From assembly GCA_947034885.2 (NCBI GenBank), contig OX344754.2:9803001-9867000 (forward strand): a stretch of DNA of 64,000 nucleotides, in the 5' to 3' direction. The position numbers were made by a program, and so were the translations under genes. The DNA comes from Thuidium tamariscinum. Taxonomy: Eukaryota > Streptophyta > Bryopsida > Hypnales > Thuidiaceae. The notes under the pieces are model-generated. The model ran no database searches, was not told the DNA's origin, and saw only the letters and a list, made by a program, of their open reading frames with translations. Positions 33,401 through 46,010 of the stretch are shown here, piece after piece (the stretch's first letter is position 1; every line of letters starts with the position of its first letter).

Positions 33401-35064
33401 CACACGCATGAAGGTAATTCTTCATATTTCTTTCTTTCTTGACTTCATTGTTTTGCTTTATGGCGACTTACTACGGAATGCCCTCAAATGTCACACCATG
33501 AGAACCCATCATGAGTAACATCACAAAAAAAACCACCCCTACCCCCGCACATTGTATTGACTCAACTCTTACTGTTAAGCTAATAGGTCTTAGATTCATC
33601 TAGTCCTCATGTTGAGTTAATGTTAGTGTAGTGAAAAACGTTGATAAGTTCGTGGTAGCTTTTGTGTGATGTTAGTTTCATTGACATGGACTGAATTGTA
33701 CATGAACAATAAATTAACATTAACTTACCATTTATAACTTTGTGAGTCAGATAGCGGGATCGTTTGAGATGAACTTATAAGAGTGATTACTTGCTCACAG
33801 AAAGAACTTGAAGCTGCTGAGAAAAGGGTTAAAGAGCTGCAAGACGACCTTGCAGCTGTGCAGTTCACCCCTCATAGCAAGCATGGGAAACTTTTGATGG
33901 CAAAATGTCGCACGCTGCAGGAAGAAAACACTGAAATCGGCCGTGAGGCCTCAGAAGGAAAGGTCAGTCAAAACCATGTTGCCTGTTGAACTCCTGCTTG
34001 TTACTATGTAGTGAAGAGCCAGGTGAGGGTCAGACGGAGCCAGATGGCTATCGGACGTAACCCTCTCCTTTTGACACATTCAGTACTGTCAAATCTAGAG
34101 CTCTGAGAATGCACGGGAGTGTGGCCGTTATGACTTTAGACTCTCCTCTTTTCCAACTGCAGTGCGCTATGTCTCGATCAGATTCGAAGGAGAGGTTCTT
34201 GATCAACTTTACATCTGTGGTGCGGTATTTGTATATTCGGTTGCTTGTGTTGATGGGTTAAGCTTTCCTCAGTGAGCCCGTACTTATTAAGTTGTATGGT
34301 TGTGGCAGGTTCATGAACTAGGAACGCGGCTCGCAGTGCAGAAATCTGTAAATGCAGAACTTAGACGCTGTTATGCAGGTTAGATACACCACTTGCTTGC
34401 AATTAGAATTGTTTACAGTACTTTGATGGCTTGGAATGTACTCTTTAGCTTTCACGGCAACCATCTCACGCAGTATGAAACCCTCCCCGAGTCATGCGAC
34501 TTGGACTGAAGAGTCACGTCATTATGTGAATTGATTCTTTTATCACTGCTGGGACCATGGCAGAATTATACGAGACTGTTGAAGAAGTGAACTACGAGTT
34601 GGAACGATCTCAACAAACGGTGAGTAACTGATCACTCTTAATTTTTTATCACCAGCTGTCATCTTTTCTTTCCTCCAGCTGCATGGGTAGTATATGCTTC
34701 ATGCTCAGATTTTTTTAGTGTTCTGAGGGTGAGATGTCATTAGAGATGGCAAAGCGTGGACCACTTATAGCTTAGTAAATCGCAACTTCCCACGGCTTTG
34801 TCAAGAAGAGTATGATCAATTTTGACTCAATATATTGAGATCTCAGAATGGAGCCTCGAGTGCCCGGAACAGTCACCTTACAAGTATTTTCCGTCGTCAT
34901 CTGATTCCACGCAGGTGTACAATCTGCAAAGAGAGTTGCAGAAAAAGGATTACCAGCTTGCTGAGCTTCGAAAACAAATGGGTGAACAGTTGAGACGGGA
35001 GGAGCCTACTGCGATGAATGAAGAACAGGATCAACAGGTGGTGGAGAAGGATGGTGACAAGTAA
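30478..35064 (+). CDS. FIP37: FIP37 (WTAP homologue), m6A methyltransferase complex subunit
   Basis: Fourteen exons: 30478-30516, 30962-31010, 31341-31402, 31578-31642, 31902-31938, about 32098-32182, 32502-32566, 32938-33015, 33127-33174, 33360-33413, 33801-33962, 34309-34378, 34564-34619 and 34915-35064. They sum to 1020 nt, in frame, 339 aa, close to the usual length for plant FIP37 (about 330). Family signatures are RRLLLDPAIHAEFTRMK, KELEAAEKRVKELQDDLAAV, KLLMAKCRTLQEEN and ASEGKVHELGTRLAVQKS. The protein is almost wholly coiled coil with an acidic N-terminus (LDDDEEELYPTKK) and a charged tail. It is the scaffold that helps place the MTA/MTB methyltransferase in nuclear speckles. Its partial paralogue lies at 765-7829. 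Confidence 0.93.
34046..34198 (+). ncRNA. Candidate structured intronic RNA, copy 2
   Basis: This lies in the FIP37 intron that follows the 162-nt exon. It matches copy 1 at 6893-7046, with the same spacing between stem arms (about 118 nt). The arms are AACCCTCTCCT at 34059-34069 and AGGAGAGGTT at 34188-34197, pairing with one bulged base. One stem pair differs from copy 1 on both strands, so pairing is kept. Function unknown. Confidence 0.4.
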
Positions 35065-37600
35065 CGACATCAAATGAGAGAAACCATTGCAGGAAAGATG
35101 ATTTGAGAATGGGTTAATATCTTTAGTTGAAGCAGTTGTGAACAAGCTGGGCGCCCTCATCATGTACACGGGTAATTCAATTTTTTTCTCTCGGCCTTAC
35201 AAAGTTAGCAGGCAGCTAGTTTTGTAATGTAATGTATGCTTAGTAATCAGGGTATTCGTGAGCTCTGCTTGGATTCTGTTCCTACTTTAAGAGCCATGGT
35301 TAAGGAGGGATTAAATTTTGAGCTAGGGATTAAATTTTGGTACTACCACTGAAGCAGAATGATCTTATAACTTCTTTGTCATGAGTTGGGTGCAGTGCCA
35401 GGGGCAAGTGTTTGCTCTGCAGAAGTTTTAGTGGTAGTATTTCGAAATTCAATGGAGGTTGGAAAAGCTTGGAGTAGCTTGTATGATACAATGACAGAAT
35501 CTCTACAGCAGAAACTGCAAATAGTACAGTTTTCCTGAAAAGCATACTTGGACAGATTATGAAGCAATGAATGGCAACATTGTTTAACGACAATTTTTTA
35601 GCAAATTTTGAGGTTGCCAGTGATATTTTGTTTACCTTGCAATGGAGGTCTTTGGCGGTGTTTGTTGTCGGATGCTCTAATCTAGATTCTTTTTGTGTTT
35701 ATTTGATTTGATCTCTTAGTGTGCTTTGAATGACAATATTTCTTGAGTTTTATGTTGGAGGTACCCATTACTAGCTAGTGCCTTATCAACAATAAATATG
35801 GTACCCTATTTCCAACCAAGATTGGAATGGATTTTCATTTTCTCCTTTGCATGCGTGTCTTTGTACTTTTCAGTAGGTCAAGCCCAACTTTTGCCTATCA
35901 AAATTTTTAGTAATTTCAATTCAAGAGGTAAAATTACCAAATTTTTTGCTTTCAACATCATTTTTGTCAATAGACTTTTGAAAATATTTGCTTTGCCTTG
36001 CACTACCATAGATCATGTCTAGATGTGCTTATCTATCAATTATAGGTACTTATACTACAATTTTATGTGGTTACAAATATAATTCTTATAGATTGAAGGG
36101 TTTGAGTGGTGATGTTCCAAAAACTATCTAAAGGTGGCCCTTTTCTAATTCTACTCTCTATATTTTGGACATGATTTGGATACCGTATGAATAAGTTTTG
36201 AATGTTCGAAGAACAATCTCCAAGAGTACAAAATACCAACACCACTATACTAGAACCTTTGTAGTCAATCAATGTATAATTCATTTGAAAAGCTAAGGCT
36301 GATTTGGAAATTACAAATTAGAAAAATATCTCTTGTATGAATGAATAAATTTTGTACCGATAAAAAGCTTTAAATATACTAAAAAAATATTTGTTGACTT
36401 ATACAAATTTATTTATATGGAAACACATCAAACAAACTATGAAGAAATTGCTAACTTCTTCATATGCATTGTTGTCAATTTGAATTTTGAGGAAGATTTC
36501 TTCAGCTCACTATGTATTAAGGATATACTATTTGCTATTTAGATCGGAATAGCTACTACTATAAATTTGTCTCATAAATTAGCCCAATATATCTATTTAT
36601 ATCAATATACATGATCACCTAAGATTAATTTTTGTCCTTTGTCTTTTACTGGAAGTTGAGGTTGCAATTGGCGTCCATTTGAAGATTCCATCTCAAAACG
36701 ATGAAAACGACAACGAAAAGATCCTTTGTGGATTGTAGGTGAACATATACAAAGAATTGTTGATTCTACCCATTGAAAAGATTTCTTCCAATCTCTTATT
36801 TTTTTATTAATATTCTCGTCACTACCACGGTGCAACCGACACCGGAAAGAACCTTCATGAGTAGTTGGTGCACATAAACAATATTGAGCCATATTTCTTG
36901 ATAAGCAATGAGTTAATGATGATAAGCTAAGAATACTTTCAATAAGGTAACCTCATGTACCAAATGTAGTGGTTAAGAATGACAATAAATAATTCTAAAT
37001 ACGTTTCTAAAAAATGTGATATATATTATAGAAGAAAGTTGTCAATTGTAATATGCTTTATAAATTTGTCTACTACCTATTTATATTCTGTGTCAAAATC
37101 TTTTACATTTTAGAAAAAGTAAAAGAAAAAATATATCACCAAATGTAACTTTTACTTTTATAATAATATAAATTTTACGTTTATAATAATGAAAATAGCC
37201 AGAACATTCTCAATTGAGACCCGGTGATGTACCCGGGACCTTCTGATCCACCCATCCCAATACCCTGGCCCACCGAACCCCTGTCACCCAACATATCTAA
37301 GAGCATGCACAGCGTAATAATTAATAACCAGGACAACGTGCATGATGCCCAGTAATATACCCGGGTCCAGTATCCTGACCCCACGCCGCCCACCAGTACC
37401 CTGGTCTGCCCGCCCCGAGTCTCCCCAAAAGGATTGCCGTTAAAAACTCGTAGGTCGTAGGCGCAAATGCCGTCGTTGCACACGAATCCACAGCGATGGC
37501 GGAATTGGCACGACTGACTCCCATCATGTGCATCGTCCCCTTCTCTCTCTTTCCTTTTACCCCGACGCGCTTGTTGCACGGAGCGCCGGTCTTCTCGCTC
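35065..37600. other. Intergenic DNA, no gene seen
   Basis: Holds the FIP37 3' flank and dispersed repeat copy B. Just before the DUF538 leader is a GC-rich direct repeat (37210-37290 and 37345-37430, both with TACCCGGG and TACCCTGG) about 135 bases apart. Confidence 0.45.
36070..36960 (+). repeat. Dispersed repeat, copy B
   Basis: Partner of 29040-29860, diverged with many indels. No coding content. Confidence 0.5.
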
Positions 37601-37839
37601 TGGACGAAAGGTTTGAATCCGTGAAGCACAATTTCACCTCCTCTCCTGAATGGCGCGTCCTAACCTTAGAATTCCCTGCTCTTACGACTCTGCTTCGTGG
37701 TTTCGTTATCTGATTTCTGAGTTAGATTTAGTCTCCGCTGCGTTTGACTGGTGGTTAGGTCTCAGCTGCAAGCACTGACGTAGTATAAGTCGAGGCGGCT
37801 TGGACTCTCGCCTGCTTGAACTGAGTGCAACTGTAATAT

Positions 37840-38410
37840 TCTTCTCTTTTTGATTAGTGGGTTTTACTAATCTCATTCTCGAGTTCTTTGGAAGGTATGA
37901 TCAGTAAATTAGATCGTTAGAATGGCGAAATTTTGAGGAATTTAGCACTTTCGAAGCGACCTTCTGAAGGCTGGAATCGGTTTTAGTCCTACTCTTTAGA
38001 ACTTTGTGGGGGTTATGAATTCAGTGTGTGGTTTGATTACCGGAGCCTGATTTCTCACTTAGCAATTTATTGGCAGGGTTACTTTGTTGTTGGATTGGAT
38101 CTGCATGGGTATAGTGGGTTCAGCATACTGTTGTGGATCCTATCTGCGACTCGGCTGTTTGGGCTGCTGCCGTGAGTATTTCCTCTTTTTGATTAGTAAG
38201 CCTCCGTAATTTCATTCTCGAGGTTTTCATGTCCTGATCATCATGACGAACTTTTGAGAAATTCGGCACTTTCCGGGCGACCATCTGAAACCTGGAATCG
38301 ACTCCAGTCCTACCCTTGAGAGCCTCGTGGGGTTTTGAATGTCACAGTGTGATTTCGTTGCCTGATTTTTTAGTGTACGATTTTTCTGGCGGGGTTACTT
38401 GTCCTTAACG
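37840..38410 (+). repeat. Duplicated leader segment of the DUF538 gene
   Basis: 37840-38090 and 38170-38405 align: CTCTTTTTGATTAGT, CATTCTCGAG, GGAATCG..., CAGTCCTAC, GGGTTACTT recur in order. The second copy begins at a GTGAGT donor; an acceptor ending TTCCAG lies at 38970, so a 5'-untranslated intron of about 0.8 kb is likely. Confidence 0.55.
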
Positions 38411-39018
38411 AATGTAGCCATCATTTAGTTGTCTTTCATTTCAACCAATTGCCGTAAATTCAGTGTTCGCGTCATTGTAGAACCCTTCCGAGAAAGTGTT
38501 CGTGTTGGAATTTTAGTTCTGTTGCTTCGATGGGGTTCTCTATCCTGCGTTCTAGTTCCCAGCAGAATTTATTCGGAAATTAGGATGCTTTTTTAAGAAA
38601 AAATTCAATGATCTAAAGCCAGGTGTTTAATTCTGAAACTGGAGTCTGACTCGCTTGCAGAAGCTGAGATCATTGAAAATTATGCCTGTCGGTGATTCCG
38701 AACGAAACAATTGGTGAATTTGGGGCATTCACGTTTTTCTGCAATAATTTTATATCCTTGTGCTGCGTCATTGTCATGTGTCTTACAGTCTTTACGCTTA
38801 TTAAGAAGACCCAGTTTTCCCAGCTGAAGTAGTCATCGTCTGGGTTCAGGGTTTGTGAGAACTGATTTCAAAGGGCGGTCGTCTTTCAATTTGGTCTGGT
38901 CGGCGAACTTCCCTGCGTTTGTTCTTTCGTTTTTCGATGCTGACCTAATTTGTGGTTTTGTTGTTCCAGGGAGGGCTTGAAAGTTTTACAGCAAAGTTGA
39001 ACTAGGCCTACCATTCCA

Positions 39019-39558
39019 ATGTCGAGTTTCGAGAGACAATGGGCGTCGACGCTCTATACGAGTCTACTGACTGTTTTCCTTCTTTCGACGCTCACGCACG
39101 CATGCTCTCAAGTACATTCCACAAGCCCGTCGGATGCCTCGGACGTATACGAGAGGCTTGAAGGCTATGGATTTCCCGAGGGCATATTGCCGCACATCGT
39201 CACAGGCTACTCACTAGAGCCGAGTGGGAGGTTCACCCTGTACCTTGAAAGCAAATGTCAAGTCCTCGTGGAAAACAAGTACCCTCTGGTTTACAACAAC
39301 GTCATCACGGGCATGCTTTCGTATGGGAAGCTGCAAGGGCTGCGCGGCATCACTGTGAAAGCCTACTACATCTGGTGGAACATCTACGGAATTGCGCTTG
39401 GCGATGATGAAAGCCTCTTCTTCGACATTGGGATCCTGAGCACCAAGTTCCCTTGCAATAACTTTGACGATCCCCCCGTCTGTGAGGTGCACTCGTCGGT
39501 TCAAGGAGCTTTCATGGATTCCATCTCCTCCGATTTCATCCCTGAACTAGCGATATGA
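39019..39558 (+). CDS. Secreted DUF538 family protein
   Basis: A single-exon frame of 179 aa. A hydrophobic stretch at residues 10-28 (LYTSLLTVFLLSTLTHA) looks like a cleavable signal peptide. The DUF538 domain follows: YGFPEGILPHIVTGYSLEPS, LYLESKCQVL, YNNVITGMLSYGKL, GITVKAYYIWW, then a conserved FPCNNF-D-PPVCE. DUF538 proteins are small plant proteins, some linked to stress and leaf surface, whose biochemical role is not settled. The start is the first ATG after a likely 5'-untranslated intron ending at 38970. The gene appears intact. Confidence 0.9.
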   Translation: MSSFERQWASTLYTSLLTVFLLSTLTHACSQVHSTSPSDASDVYERLEGYGFPEGILPHIVTGYSLEPSGRFTLYLESKCQVLVENKYPLVYNNVITGMLSYGKLQGLRGITVKAYYIWWNIYGIALGDDESLFFDIGILSTKFPCNNFDDPPVCEVHSSVQGAFMDSISSDFIPELAI

Positions 39559-41099
39559 GCACTTACTGTCACGTATTGAATGTGACTGCATTTATACAAG
39601 TCATTATGCAAGTAGGTCATTGTTCACTATCTATGCAATTCCTGATCAGGAGGGGATCTGGTTTAGAAGATTGAAGCGAAATTCTGTAGTTGAGAAATGG
39701 GTCAGTTGACCGCGGAACTCAATTTTGGTCATCTATTATTTGTAGTAGTATTCCAGCATATGGGTTTTCCATATCTTTGTATTAATATCTTATTGTGCAC
39801 CCCTGCGGTGATCCCATCTCTTGTACAATATATATTTATTTGGCTTGACGACTATTTTCTCCATTACCACTATACTGTACTCCTTTTTGCTCATTTAATT
39901 TTGTTTAATAATTGTCCACACTCTTCCGTCTGAGAAGCTTGGGAAATCTTTAATGTAGAACGTAAATCATGAAGTGAGTGCTCTAGTGTGACAGATTTCG
40001 GGAACCCCGAAATAGGTGCAGTTAACCGACCAGGGGAACTTGGAGAACAGAAGGGAACTCGAGGGGGGACATTGGAGGGAACAAGACTCTGCTGAACCGC
40101 TGAGGCGAAGAGAGCGCCGAGCTGATTGATGGCGAAGGGGCGGACTTACCGCGTCGTCGCTCTTCTTTTGCGCCTCCGCAGATCTACGTTTGTCCTTTTC
40201 GTTCGATCTCCGTTTTCGAGCTGCTGCCGCTTCCTGGGTCGCACTCGCCATCACTCCGTCGTCATTTCAAGGTACAAGTTGCACGATTTGGACTTCTATC
40301 AAGACAGATCGCGGAATTGGTCGTTGTCTTTGAGGTGGTGAGTGTTTTCAGGAAGCCGATCTGTTGCATGTTTGGAGTGGGTGGTGTTTTTATGTTGTGT
40401 CGCGCAGTGGGACTTCGCTCTTGATTCACTTGTTGGAGTTGCGGATTCCCTCCTAGTCGGAGATTCAAATCTGTTGCTCCCCGGATTGTGGGTTACATTT
40501 TTGCTTCACGTGGGGTTCGTTTTAGTTTATGACGCTTTGTTGATTTTTGAAACCAGTCCGGTGTTGGGTAATCCTGAGTTTGGGAGGTGAATGTGGCTTG
40601 TAGTTGCACGCCTTCTGTTCTCCTTGGCTCTTAGAGAGTAGTTCTTTCGTAAGGCAGGGTTATTAAAGTCGCTATTTCTGTTGTTGCGCACATTCATATT
40701 TCGTAGTGACTTCTTGAATTTTTATATGTCCTTGTTGGCAAATGACAAAGGATTCCAACTAACTAAAGTATGTGTTACTAGGATACAGAATGCAAAAGTT
40801 GTTCAAAATGAAGGGTCTAAGTTTTGTTGGTAGGTTTTCTTTTGTCTCAATAGGTACATTTTGTCAATACACCAGGTGAACATCTGATCAAGTGGCTTTG
40901 GGGGGCCTGTTGCGACTTCGGGTGTTCCTACCTGCGTAAAGGTTTCTACCTAATTTGGAGACTGGCATGCAGGATTATCAAGAAGAGCTGGCGCAATCGG
41001 GGAGTGCGGTGTGTAATGTGACTCACGAGTGTGACAATCATACCCTCGCTGTCTTGGCAGCTGATATAGAAGAGTTGTGTGCATTGAGGTCTATCAAAC
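39559..41099. other. Spacer and leader region of the RabA4-type gene
   Basis: The first part is the DUF538 3' flank. From about 40126 the composition rises in GC. A GTGAGT donor near 40338 and an acceptor (CATGCAG) near 40971 suggest an untranslated first exon and an intron before the Rab ATG. Confidence 0.45.
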
Positions 41100-42329
41100 A
41101 TGGCGAATGGGTACAATGAGTACGACCATAAGATAGACTATGTGTTTAAGGTTGTGCTTATCGGAGACTCGGCAGTCGGGAAGTCCCAACTGCTTGCAAG
41201 ATTTTCCCGCAATGAGTTTAGTCTCGAGTCCAAAGCCACAATTGGAGTTGAATTCCAGACGCGCACCATTGTTGTGGACGAGAAGACCATCAAGGCTCAG
41301 ATCTGGGATACAGCTGGACAAGAAAGGTACGATGTTTTTTGCATCATTATTGAATCTGTCACCAGTAACGAACATAGTTTTGAAACTATCAAGTGCCCTT
41401 TACTGGTGCTAATTTCCAGCTTAGTTTGCGTGTCACTTTGAAGATTTTGTTTGTAGTGAAAAAGCTTTTATGTAGGCCTTAGTCCATAATTCGATGACAA
41501 TCGCATAAACGGGTAACCCATCAGTGCCTAAGTTTAAAGATAGATATTACACTTTGTTGATGATCGTAAGTTTCAAAACGTATTTCTATCTTTGAAAATG
41601 TAGTGTATGATTTCTTCTTTATTTTAGCTTATTCTTTTTATCTTGAAGCTTACGGAATCGTTCATTCCAACTGTTGTGGAAGTAGAAGCAATCGCATTCG
41701 GACATTTGGGCACTTAAGGCCCTGTCTGGCACCGAATCCCTGATTTGTTCTTTCTATTGGTACACTTTGTTAGCCACTTCGAAGCTTTAAATGCTTTTGT
41801 TCAACTCCTTAAGTTATGGAAGTATTCGTTTGGGCACTTGGGAAGGAATGATATCCTTCTGATGTCTGAATTACTCTCACTGTGGAGCAGGTATCGGGCT
41901 GTGACAAGTGCCTACTACAGGGGCGCCGTGGGTGCCATGTTGGTTTACGATATCACAAAGCAACAATCGTTCGATCATGTTCAAAGGTGGCTGGAGGAGC
42001 TAAGAGCACACGCAGATGCCAATATTGTGATTATGCTGATCGGGAACAAGTCTGATTTGGTCAACTTGCAGCAAGTGGACACAGAAGTTGCGAAAGAGTT
42101 TGCCCAGAAGGAAGGGCTATCCTTTCTGGAGACCTCAGCCATGGAGTCTACAAATGTGGAGACTGCATTCTACACTGTTTTGTCTGAAATTTACAAGACT
42201 GTTAGTAAGAAAGCTCTCATTGCAGATGCAAAGCAAAGCTCCACTATTATGCCCGGCACGAAGATCAACCTTACAGAAAAGGACGATGTAACTGTATTAA
42301 CCAAGAGAGGGCGATGCTGTGGAAGTTAG
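41100..42329 (+). CDS. RABA4: RabA4-type (Rab11 family) small GTPase
   Basis: Two exons, 41100-41326 and 41891-42329, total 666 nt, 221 aa. The intron splits the AGG codon just after GQE. Visible GTPase motifs are P-loop GDSAVGKS (residues 22-29), switch I ATIGVEF (46-52), switch II WDTAGQE (69-75), NKSD for guanine binding and ETSA. The C-terminus RCCGS supplies two cysteines for geranylgeranylation. The [13 protein letters not shown] start and the middle region match plant RABA4, which directs post-Golgi vesicles to sites of polar growth. The gene is complete with no frame damage. Confidence 0.93.
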
Positions 42330-44777
42330 TCGATTCATAACCATAGGTAATGTACATTTCACAAAGTATCTATTCAGTGTCTGCCCAAGCCAGCTTCCTG
42401 TATTGAGTTGCTGAGTTACTACCCATTCTTAGTCTTGTATTAGCAGTTGTAGTCGCTGCAAATCGACTTCGGGAAAAATCCTTTGATTTAGGGGGGCAGG
42501 TTCTCACTAGCCTTCGTCAATTGAGCTATACGGTGTGTTCGTTTTCTGTTTTAAGCGTTGTTCTGGTAGGATCAAGCATTGTTTTAGAAGGCTTTTAAAA
42601 CGGTTTGGTTGCTTTCATTCCAACAAGTTAATTTGAAGTTTGAGCTGTGAATGCAGTGGAATAGCATCTATTAAGTTCTTCTCTAATCTCATTCAATGAT
42701 GAATTCTGTCTATTTGTTTAACTCCTTCGATTATCATGAGTGACTTTGTCAACATCTTCATGGGGTCTCATCAACGTTTTTTGAGGGAATATTTGACGAA
42801 TAATCGACCATTTTCAGTGAATGAAATCACAGAATTGCTACAGTGAATATTCTTGGAACAATATTTCTCTTTTTTGGATGAATAATTTACATTTGAACAT
42901 TTACATTGTTTTTTTTATCCACTTATATTGATGTCAACAGGTTCATCACTTCAGCACAGACTGCTTTTTGGCATTGCCCCAAATAAATGAAAATCTAAAA
43001 CTTTGGCTTTATATTGAAGGTTCTAGGTTGTTTTCTAAGTAATTTCAATTTCCTAACATTCAATTGAAGAGTGCACTTCAAGGTAATGACATGTTGTATT
43101 GAACCACATTATCATTATATGCCTATATGGAATAATCATTAAACTAATGAGATTCCTTGTTTTCTTCTTCTTCCAATTAAGGTTTAGTGTACCACTATCT
43201 AGTTCAAATTGATGCTTTTTTGTTGGTAGGTAGAATGGTAGAATGAATTTGGAATTGGATGAAAGGGATAGGTGTGGTGAATTCGGGGGTGAATTTAGAA
43301 TTGAAAGTTTTGAAATAAAGATAAAAGAAATTCTACATTAGTGTACAATTTAGAGGTTGAAAAAAAAATATGATCTTGAAATAAGCAAATTAATGCACAT
43401 ATCTAAAGTGGGAATCATCAATTGCCACAATGTGTATTGCAAAGCCCCTTGCATTCATGCCTCTTTCAATTAATACAATCATAGAACTCTCAAATTCATT
43501 TTGATTTGGTATTTTGTTATCATATTTAGCTTGGGATGTGAAATTATTATGCCCACCTTCAAAAATGATGATAGCCTTTGATGGGTTAACTAAAGGACCC
43601 TAAGGCTAAAAAGTTGCTAATGGATTGCTTAGTCATAGGTCTTATCTTTTGAAAATTATAGTGGATCAAAATGTAATGTTGAAGTAGACTAGTTTAGTTG
43701 TATTTTTCTACACATGCAAAGTCTCTATGATATTTAAGTAGGTTTATTTGTTCTTAAGGATCAAAGACATTACTTGCCTAACTACAAATTCAAGATGACA
43801 CCCATAGTCATATGATACATGTCGCAACATTAACTAGTACATGCACTACAAGCTCTTCTTGTAGCATTTTTAGGTGAAGTCAAACTTATTGAAAAATATC
43901 ATCTTTTCTTTGATACCTAAGAAAGAAGTTTCATAAAAGACATGATGGGCTTCAAAACTCAACCTAATATTGAAACACTATTTAATATAATTTTCTAATT
44001 TTATTTCTTTGTGTACCAATCCCTTTTCAAGGATGCAAAAGGAAGCCATTAGACTAACAAGCAATGCAATAAGTTTCTTGTCACTGCAAAACCTTTGCCC
44101 CTTTAGTCTACAACCATTAATAACTAGAAGCCCTACAATTTCAACTTCTCAAAGACACCCTTGCCTCATTAATTCCTAAAGACTAAAGAATTTGATTTTC
44201 CCACATACACTCTTTTGAAATACTTTACTCAAAACTACAAACAAAATTAGTGATTTTTCTAGATTTCCTTGTTCCAAAGCCAAGGTGGCTTCAAAATTAT
44301 TTATTATACCCATTTTCTAGCAAAATTTGAAGTCAAGGGGACAAATTCATTTGGCAACAATTGACTTGAGAGGCAAATATTTGGCTTTATAATCTAAATA
44401 GACAGATTCAACAAATAAAAGTAGGCAACAATTTTTTTCCTAGGAAACTATTGCAAGTGCAAGAACTACAAGGTCCCCAAACCCTAAACTATAGAATTGC
44501 CAATTGAAGTCAATGATACTCAAACTTGCAAATCACAAACTACAACAATTTGTCAATTATTGTGGATAATCTATGAATAGCTTGACCAATATACAAATGA
44601 AATATAGAAAAAGAATCAAATATGAATGAAACAAAAATCAAAGCAATTAAGTAAATTTATAAATCTATATTCAAGACACAACAATTGAATGGTTATTAAA
44701 CAATTATGATATTTGAAGTCCTACAAGAAAAATTTATGAACTCAACCCTCTCACACAAAAAAAACAACTAGCACCAA
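42330..44777. other. AT-rich intergenic DNA, no gene seen
   Basis: The first few hundred bases are the Rab 3' untranslated region. The rest is AT-rich and without coding signal. Confidence 0.5.
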
Positions 44778-45054
44778 TAAGGTAGGTACACCCAAAATGA
44801 CACCTGAATTAAAAGCACCATCTACAAGATGCATACATTTTCAAAATTAGTCATGTACCCAGATTGTAGATGGTGCTTTCAGAAACAAACTTTGATTGTT
44901 AATAACTTTTGCATACGGTATCCAAATCATGTATTCTTTGGTGCATTGGAACATGCTTTCACTCACCAACAAGACTGTATCAAAATCTGAACAACATAAT
45001 TATAGTTATTAGGCACAGTATGAATAAGTGGCACTTTTAGGTGTACCCACCTTA
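44778..45054. mobile_element. 277-bp MITE
   Basis: The ends are inverted: TAAGGTAGGTACACCCAAAA on the left, and on the right the inverse of TAAGGTGGGTACACCTAAAA. An internal hairpin pairs AAGCACCATCTACA near 44813 with TGTAGATGGTGCTT near 44865. No coding content. Confidence 0.65.
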
Positions 45055-45307
45055 ATACAAATCTAGAAGAGAAGTGGGCAAAAGGAGCAACTCAAATGCA
45101 TAAAATTTTAGCTATGAAGCATTGAGAAATGCCAAGTATTCATAGAAAGTGGCACTCTTGCATATAGTAACAATAGCTTCACGTTCAACTAATGGCTGGC
45201 TCCAACCGTCACATGGCTAGTGAATTTCTGGTGATAAAAAATCAAAATTATTGATTTATTTCCTCTTGAATAGAGAACCCCACCTGTTGATGTCAAAAAT
45301 AGACTTT

Positions 45308-45359
45308 ACTTTATTTTATTTTATTTTATTTTATTTTATTTTATTTTATTTTATTTTAT
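45308..45359 (+). repeat. TTTTA pentanucleotide microsatellite
   Basis: About ten uninterrupted repeats of the 5-base unit. Confidence 0.9.
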
Positions 45360-46010
45360 CCCAGAAAAAAAAAATCACTGGCCAAGAAATGCCTCTCCAT
45401 TCTCCAAGACTAAAATATCCCAAAACCCAGAACCCAAGATTCAAAAGTACTCGCCTCGCATTCGCAAACAAAAAGCCTCCTCTCCATAATCCACGTGCAT
45501 TCTGTCCTCATCTAACTTAGAGCCAGTCCCCCGCCCTTCAGTAAGTACATTCTCAAAATCTGCCGAAACTCCAGCTGCACGAACAGCACCATCTGCCCAT
45601 CCGCTTCATTCTGCAATTTTAAAACACACACACACAAACTTCTATGTTTTTTTGAAAAGGAAGATAATTTAGTCCACAAACTTAAACCCTGTTCTCCCCG
45701 CCGTAGCTCGCGACATTCCTTGGAAAATCCATGGTGACGAGCTGACTTCTTCAACGCTTTGGAGTATCTTATTTGTGAGCTGACGCTTGTGGGTCCGAAT
45801 TAACTTAGCGCTGGGTTTGCAGGAAGAGGACAGGAGATCAGTAGTACGGTACTGAAGGTGTGAAGGAGTCTTGGTTTCGTGGGTTTTTGGAATGGGGGAA
45901 TGGCAGTAGCCCGGCGCATTTCAGTGCAATTTTAGTGCATTTTAGTGCTCTTGTTGTGAATCTGGTGCGACTCTGGTTGTGGAGGATTTGGAGGCGAAAG
46001 TGGAGCTGCT

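Noticed and set aside
36602-36892. 96-aa minus-strand frame with repeated GSFRC(R) motif
   Set aside because: It is part of dispersed repeat copy B; the other copy is not open.
45251-45520. 89-aa frame including a Phe-Ile-Leu run
   Set aside because: Created by the TTTTA microsatellite.
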